From DASZJY01 sp036260255 (lineage in GTDB: Bacteria; Actinomycetota; Acidimicrobiia; Acidimicrobiales; AC-14), in the NCBI GenBank assembly GCA_036260255.1, contig DATAAF010000033.1:1-11610 (forward strand): a stretch of 11,610 bases of DNA, given 5' to 3'. Below, piece by piece: positions 9,005-11,610 of the stretch. The position numbers were made by a program, and so were the translations under genes. Each line of letters begins with the position of its first letter. The first letter of the stretch is position 1. The notes beneath the pieces were generated by a model. It did not search any database. It had not been told where the DNA came from and saw nothing but the letters and a program-made list of their open reading frames with translations.

Positions 9005-10562
9005 CGGTGGCCTCCAGACGTGCCGGCTCGTCGGCAAGGGCGATCGAGACCAGGAAGTCCGGTCCCCTCAGGGTGCCGTGGGCGGTGTGCAGCACCGCCT
9101 GCTTGGAACCGCCCGGGTCGGTCAGGACGACCTCGACTCGGCCGTCGACCGACAGGGCTCGCCGAGCGCCGTCGGCACCGAGCGGGGCGTCGAGGGCGGC
9201 GCCGATGAGGGCTAGCAGCTCGGCGAACGCCTCCGCAGGGAGGCGACCGAATGCCGCCAGCCGGACTGCGCGGCCGGTGACCAGGGAGGCGCGGAGCGTG
9301 TCCTCCGTGGCCAGGGCCTCGGCCTGGGCGCGCTGGCGGTGGGCTCGCCACCGGGACGGGTCGGCGACCGGGCGCAGCCGCCCCGAGTTGACCAGCGTGC
9401 CTGTGGTCCGCAGGGCAGGGGCGACCTCCACTCCCGTTGCCTCGGCCCACGGCGTGTTCGGTGCCCGGGCCTCGCCGTCGGCCGGCGCCAGGTGGGCGTG
9501 GCGAGCCGGCCAGAGCCCGAAGGCGGCGGCGAAGAGACGGTGGGCCTCGGCTTCCCCTGGCGCGGCCTCGAAGAGAGCGGCCAGTCGCCGGTAGTCCTCC
9601 GCCACCGACGCCGACCTGCGCCGCCTGTCCCATCGCCGCTCCAGGACACGGAGGAGCTCCACGATGGCCGTACGGGCGATGTCGAGTAGGCCGCCGATAC
9701 GCGGCGAGGACCCATCGGTCGGCGCGAACCACGCCTGGAGCGCGGCCCATCGCCGTGCTCGCTCCGCCAGCCAGGCAGGTGCCGGGTCGTCACCCGCCAC
9801 CGGGGCCAGGTTGGCACCGACCAGGGCCCGGTCGAAGAGAGTGGCGACGCCGGGACCGTCGGTGAGTCGTTGGACGGCGGTGGCGACCCGTCGCTGCGGG
9901 CGCTCGACCCCGTCGACGTACTCCTCGAGATAGGAGACCGTGCGGCGCTTCACGTCGACGAAGACGTCGTCGGTGGCGTCGTCGCGGACGAGCTGCTGGA
10001 GATGGCTGTTGAACTGGCGGACGCTCGCCACGAGGGACGCCATGTGCCCCTCGACCTCGGCTAGGCGAATGTGGATGCGGGCCTCGGTGCCGGGGTCGCT
10101 CGATGCGAGGAGCTGGGCGAGGTCGGCCAGTCCGTCGCCGATGGCGTCGAGGACGGCCGGCTGCAGGCCGACCGCATGCCTCAGCGCATCGAGGGCGTGG
10201 AGCAGGCCCCCGATGGCCGCCTCGCCCCTGTCGGTGAGCGACCACTGCAGGTTCTTGCGCTCGAACTCCTCCGGCGTGGCGTAGTGGGCGCCGTGGTCCT
10301 GGGTCGCCTCGAGCAGTCCCCAGGTCACGAGGGCGTCGAGGGCCCGCTGCAGGACGTCTTCGGTGACGGGCTCGTCCCAACCAGTGGTGGTCAGCGCCGA
10401 CCGGACCTGCTCCAGGTTCATGGCGGGGGCGAGGACGGCCGCGTCCTCGAACGCGGTCATCAGGGCCACGTGCAGGTCGCGCAGGTCGGTGGTCGTGAAG
10501 CGGAAAAGATCGGCGTCGATCGCCCGCCACGCCCGTCGCCGCTCAACCATGAGGTCGAACAT
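8997..10562 (-). CDS. jetA: Wadjet type II subunit JetA (DUF2397, TIGR02677-like, kleisin-like)
   Basis: A 521-residue protein, first gene of the operon. JetA is the MukF/kleisin-like subunit that bridges the two JetC heads and carries JetB. The N-terminal ~15-115 region looks like a winged helix: FRFTTTDLRDLHVALM, then NLEQVRSAL, then VLQRALDALVTWGLLE and a WSLTDRGEAAI wing, as in DUF2397. A long helical middle follows, with a VDVKRRTVSYLEEYVDGV segment, then a C-terminal winged-helix-like portion and a strand-rich end. The ATG at 10562 is chosen because the similarity begins right there (MFDLMVERRR). A GTG at 10667 in the same frame would overlap the divergent gene and adds a Pro-rich, non-conserved-looking extension. 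No good Shine-Dalgarno sequence precedes the ATG. A second in-frame ATG at 10550 is possible. Function is inferred from family and gene order. Confidence 0.93.
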   Translation of the reverse strand: MFDLMVERRRAWRAIDADLFRFTTTDLRDLHVALMTAFEDAAVLAPAMNLEQVRSALTTTGWDEPVTEDVLQRALDALVTWGLLEATQDHGAHYATPEEFERKNLQWSLTDRGEAAIGGLLHALDALRHAVGLQPAVLDAIGDGLADLAQLLASSDPGTEARIHIRLAEVEGHMASLVASVRQFNSHLQQLVRDDATDDVFVDVKRRTVSYLEEYVDGVERPQRRVATAVQRLTDGPGVATLFDRALVGANLAPVAGDDPAPAWLAERARRWAALQAWFAPTDGSSPRIGGLLDIARTAIVELLRVLERRWDRRRRSASVAEDYRRLAALFEAAPGEAEAHRLFAAAFGLWPARHAHLAPADGEARAPNTPWAEATGVEVAPALRTTGTLVNSGRLRPVADPSRWRAHRQRAQAEALATEDTLRASLVTGRAVRLAAFGRLPAEAFAELLALIGAALDAPLGADGARRALSVDGRVEVVLTDPGGSKQAVLHTAHGTLRGPDFLVSIALADEPARLEATGG

Positions 10563-10638
10563 ATCCAAGGGCTGAGACAGCCGGGTCGATGGTCGGTGGC
10601 CGGCGTGCACTGGCTCAGGGGGTGGGCATACTCGCCCG
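10563..10638. promoter_or_regulatory. Divergent promoter region between jetA and the 10639 gene
   Basis: This 76-bp spacer separates two divergent starts and must hold, or adjoin, the Wadjet operon promoter. On the + strand CATACT (10627-10632) ends 6 bases before the GTG at 10639, fitting a -10 for a leaderless transcript. The same patch read on the - strand gives TATGCC (10630-10625), which could serve jetA. No convincing -35 hexamer is visible for either. Just inside the rightward gene CGTCAC occurs twice, separated by one A (10662-10667 and 10669-10674), a possible regulator half-site pair. All of this is weak pattern evidence. Confidence 0.35.
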
Positions 10639-11109
10639 GTGTACGGGAATCTTTCGAATGCCGTCACACGTCACGTCGCGCCCCTGAGGCGTCGCCTCCT
10701 CGACGTCCGCCGCTGGCCACTGTCGGAAGGCCGGCCGGTCGACGCCGACGTCGTGGGGCTGATCCTCGCCGGCAAGATGTCGTGGCGCCATGAGCCGCTC
10801 GACCGGTGGACGCGGATCGGCGTCTATCAGAACCTGTACGCCGACGCGCCCAACCGGTGCACCATGCACTGGGTGATGCTCCCGGGCGACGTGCCCGAGG
10901 TCCTTCTGGCTGTACCTCTCGTATCTCGAGGCGAACCGTCTCTTCCACCCGGACAGCGATCCGCTCAGGGAGCTGCGGAAACCGCTGCGCTGCTACGGTG
11001 GCCTCGGCCGGACGGCCTCCCTGCGGCCGAGAACGCGCCAAAAGTGCCGTGTGTCTGCAAGGTGGCCTACCGCCGAAGAGCGGCGCGCCGGGAATCTGAG
11101 GTTGGGTAG
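10639..11109 (+). pseudogene. Unrecognised hypothetical gene, probably frameshifted
   Basis: I do not recognise this protein. The frame starting at GTG 10639 has coding-like codon use up to about base 10902 and reads as a plausible globular sequence (KMSWRHEPLDRWTRIGVYQ, then MHWVMLPGDVPEV). After that the same frame becomes low-complexity and ends at 11107-11109. If one C is skipped at 10903, the next frame continues naturally as FWLYLSYLEANRLFHP, then RELRKPLRCYGGLGR, with high G/C at third positions. That frame runs to a stop at 11132-11134, inside the tRNA, so the true gene probably ended earlier or is truncated. A single-base deletion or insertion, or a sequencing error, would explain this. 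The start is uncertain; a weak -10 (CATACT) ends 6 bases upstream and no Shine-Dalgarno is seen. It is transcribed away from jetA, so it need not belong to the defence system. Confidence 0.5.
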
Positions 11110-11112
11110 GCT
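11107..11112 (+). promoter_or_regulatory. Putative -10 element (TAGGCT) of the tRNA-Arg gene
   Basis: TAGGCT is a good actinobacterial -10 hexamer. It ends 12 bases before the mature tRNA 5' end, which leaves a short 5' leader for RNase P to remove. No matching -35 is seen 16-18 bases upstream. Confidence 0.4.
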
Positions 11113-11124
11113 GGGACAGCCCCA

Positions 11125-11197
11125 GCGCTGGTAGCTCAACGGATAGAGCATCTGACTACGGATCAGAAGGTTGGGGGTTCGAATCCCTCCCAGCGCG
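11125..11197 (+). tRNA. tRNA-Arg (anticodon ACG)
   Basis: A full 73-nt cloverleaf. The acceptor stem GCGCTGG pairs with CCAGCGC (11125-11131 / 11190-11196), with discriminator G at 11197. The D stem is GCTC/GAGC, the anticodon stem TCTGA/TCAGA, the anticodon loop CTACGGA with ACG at 11158-11160, the variable loop has 5 nt, and the T stem GGGGG/CCCTC has one G-T wobble around the TTCGAAT loop. A34 would be deaminated to inosine to read CGU, CGC and CGA. CCA is not encoded. An integrase 5' end begins 117 bp downstream, so this gene is a likely attachment site for integrating elements. Confidence 0.97.
11163..11197 (+). other. Candidate integrase attachment region in the 3' half of tRNA-Arg
   Basis: Tyrosine recombinases commonly cross over in the anticodon-stem or T-arm half of a tRNA gene, and the element then lies on the 3' side with its integrase next to the tRNA. 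That geometry is present here. No second copy of the tRNA 3' end is visible in the window, so the att duplication cannot be confirmed. Confidence 0.35.
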
Positions 11198-11203
11198 CTA
11201 CAT

Positions 11204-11227
11204 AAGTGCAGGTCAGAGGCACTTTTT
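11204..11227 (+). terminator. Possible intrinsic terminator of tRNA-Arg
   Basis: AAGTGC (11204-11209) pairs with GCACTT (11219-11224) across a 9-nt loop, and a T run covers 11223-11227. The hairpin starts 7 bases after the tRNA. The stem is short and not very GC-rich, so it may be weak. Confidence 0.45.
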
Positions 11228-11276
11228 CCCTCAGCGATTGAGCCCGAGAAGGCCCCGTGAGAACATCGTGAGAACC
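11209..11276 (+). repeat. Left arm of a 68-bp imperfect inverted repeat
   Basis: Compared with the reverse complement of 11543-11610, 58 of 68 positions match without gaps. The outermost 18 bases, CAGGTCAGAGGCACTTTT, are identical, and so is the inner TTGAGCCCGAGA block. Similarity continues beyond the arm into the integrase coding part after a 13-bp length difference. Confidence 0.9.
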
Positions 11277-11301
11277 GGTGAGAACCGGAACGCTGTTCTC
11301 A
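11257..11301 (+). repeat. Helically spaced GTGAGAAC repeats, left arm
   Basis: GTGAGAAC occurs at 11257, 11268 and 11278 in the same orientation, 11 and 10 bp apart, that is about one helical turn. An inverted 7-base copy (GTTCTCA) lies at 11295-11301. The cluster sits just upstream of the integrase Shine-Dalgarno sequence. Such phased sites suit a protein that binds one DNA face, for example recombinase arm sites, an excisionase or a repressor (inference). Confidence 0.65.
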
Positions 11302-11314
11302 GGGAGGCCAAGGC

Positions 11315-11458
11315 ATGCCGGCAAGACCTCAGGGCGTGTACCCGGACGGCCGTGGGGGCTGGTACTTCAAGGTCACGCTCGGCTCCGATCCGCTGACGGG
11401 GAAGCGGGTCCAGATCACGAAGCGTGGTTACCGGACGGCGGATCGCGGCCCGGGGTGA
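11315..11458 (+). pseudogene. int: Truncated tyrosine recombinase (phage-type integrase), N-terminal fragment
   Basis: The ATG at 11315 is preceded by a strong Shine-Dalgarno sequence, AGGGAGG at 11301-11307, 7 bases away. The 47-residue product contains GVYPDGRGGWYFKVTLG, then DPLTGKRVQITKRGYRTA. This matches the start of integrases with an AP2-like arm DNA-binding domain, where a W-F-V-LG-DP-TGKR-KRG-RT pattern is typical. After RTA the sequence departs from the family and stops at 11456-11458. The core-binding and catalytic domains are absent. A functional integrase of this kind is about 350-400 residues, so this is a fragment. Its position right after tRNA-Arg is normal for such genes. 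Confidence 0.75.
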
Positions 11459-11516
11459 CTTTGAAGTACCAAGCACCACGACCATCGGCGTACACACCCT
11501 CAGGCTTCGCAGGCAT
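11415..11516 (-). pseudogene. int: Second truncated integrase N-terminal fragment, opposite strand
   Basis: On the minus strand ATG 11516-11514 opens a 33-residue frame beginning MPAKPEGVYADGRGAWYFKV and going on to TPGRDPPSG. Over the first 29 residues 21 are identical to the plus-strand fragment. About half of the differing codons are synonymous, so the two were diverged functional genes before truncation. GGAGG (complement of 11525-11529) precedes the start by 8 bases. After PSG the frame runs into the reverse complement of the left copy and stops at 11415-11417. It overlaps the plus-strand fragment by 44 bp, the zone of the junction. Confidence 0.7.
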
Positions 11517-11529
11517 GCAATCGGCCTCC

Positions 11530-11551
11530 GTGAGAACCAGTTGGTTCTCAC
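11530..11551. promoter_or_regulatory. 22-bp palindrome, operator-like, upstream of the minus-strand integrase fragment
   Basis: GTGAGAACCA (11530-11539) and TGGTTCTCAC (11542-11551) form a perfect 10-bp inverted repeat around a 2-bp spacer. It ends 13 bases before the minus-strand start codon, touching the Shine-Dalgarno sequence. A further GTTCTCAC at 11555-11562 lies 11 bp from the outer half-site. The size and symmetry fit a dimeric repressor operator. The left arm has only a looser version of the pair (11278-11285 with 11295-11301). Confidence 0.6.
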
Positions 11552-11610
11552 GAGGTTCTCACGGACCGGTCTCGGGCTCAAGCACCGAGAGGAAAAGTGC
11601 CTCTGACCTG
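11543..11610 (-). repeat. Right arm of the 68-bp imperfect inverted repeat
   Basis: Reverse-complement partner of 11209-11276. It ends exactly at the last base of the window, so the true length of the repeat, and whether a second tRNA end follows, is not visible. Confidence 0.9.

Larger units (their letters stand above)
11198..11610. mobile_element. Remnant of tRNA-targeted integrative element(s): two truncated integrase 5' ends joined tail to tail
   Basis: Everything downstream of the tRNA to the window end can be explained as two related integrase upstream-plus-5' regions in opposite orientation. The left copy (+) runs from the inverted-repeat arm at 11209 through its start codon at 11315. 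The right copy (-) runs inward from 11610 through its start codon at 11516. They meet at roughly 11430-11445, near GCGGATCGC, which resembles its own reverse complement. Both genes lose their catalytic domains. No transposase, cargo gene or resolved element boundary is visible. The element type (prophage, integrative plasmid or other island) cannot be told. Confidence 0.5.

Noticed and set aside
9005..9037. TTG start for jetB
   Set aside because: It would extend the overlap with jetA to 41 bp and has no ribosome-binding site as good as the GGAGG in front of GTG 9004.
10563..10667. GTG start for jetA at 10667
   Set aside because: The added 35 residues are Pro-rich, overlap the divergent gene, and lie outside the family-like region that begins at MFDLMVERRR.
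11231..11581. Minus-strand open frame of 116 codons spanning both arms
   Set aside because: It crosses the junction of the inverted copies out of frame with both integrase fragments and shows no recognisable protein features.
11424..11606. Plus-strand 60-codon open frame near the window end
   Set aside because: It is antisense to the minus-strand integrase start and its operator region; no ribosome-binding site or homology is apparent.
11209..11610. A miniature inverted-repeat transposable element (MITE)
   Set aside because: The inverted repeats continue into homologous coding sequence for two integrase N-termini, and no flanking target-site duplication can be seen, so a fusion of two integrase loci explains more.

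Overview
The window is uniformly GC-rich with strong G/C bias at third codon positions, GTG starts and at least one probable leaderless start. The penicillin-binding protein has a Pro/Thr-rich C-terminal tail. This points to an actinobacterium, possibly of the Acidimicrobiia type; the lineage is an inference and no marker gene settles it.

Layout from left to right. Bases 2-1477 (+) hold the 3' part of a class A penicillin-binding protein (cell-wall transpeptidase) whose 5' end lies outside. Bases 1525-2658 (+) encode a DUF2786-family protein, probably from a leaderless mRNA. Bases 10562 down to 2620 (-) carry a complete four-gene operon, jetA-jetB-jetC-jetD, which I assign to type II Wadjet, an anti-plasmid SMC-like defence system. 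JetA is kleisin-like, JetB is KITE-like, JetC is the SMC/Rad50-like ATPase and JetD is the Toprim nuclease. All junctions overlap by 4-8 bases, so the proteins are probably made in coupled amounts. The ATPase and Toprim motifs are intact. jetD converges on the DUF2786 gene and their 3' ends overlap by 39 bp.

Right of jetA a 76-bp divergent spacer leads to an unrecognised (+) gene at 10639 whose coding signal changes frame near base 10903, so it looks frameshifted. A tRNA-Arg(ACG) gene follows at 11125-11197.

The last 400 bases are the strangest part. Directly downstream of the tRNA lies the 5' end of a tyrosine-recombinase (integrase) gene, which breaks off after about 43 codons. It is joined tail to tail to the 5' end of a second, diverged copy of the same kind of gene on the opposite strand. 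The two copies make a long imperfect inverted repeat (outer arms 11209-11276 and 11543-11610) that reaches the last base of the window. Each arm carries GTGAGAAC repeats spaced 10-11 bp apart, and the right arm has a 22-bp operator-like palindrome. This is either the scar of a rearrangement between related tRNA-targeted elements or an inverted assembly/amplification chimera. The arms differ largely at synonymous sites, so they are two diverged homologues rather than one sequence folded back on itself.
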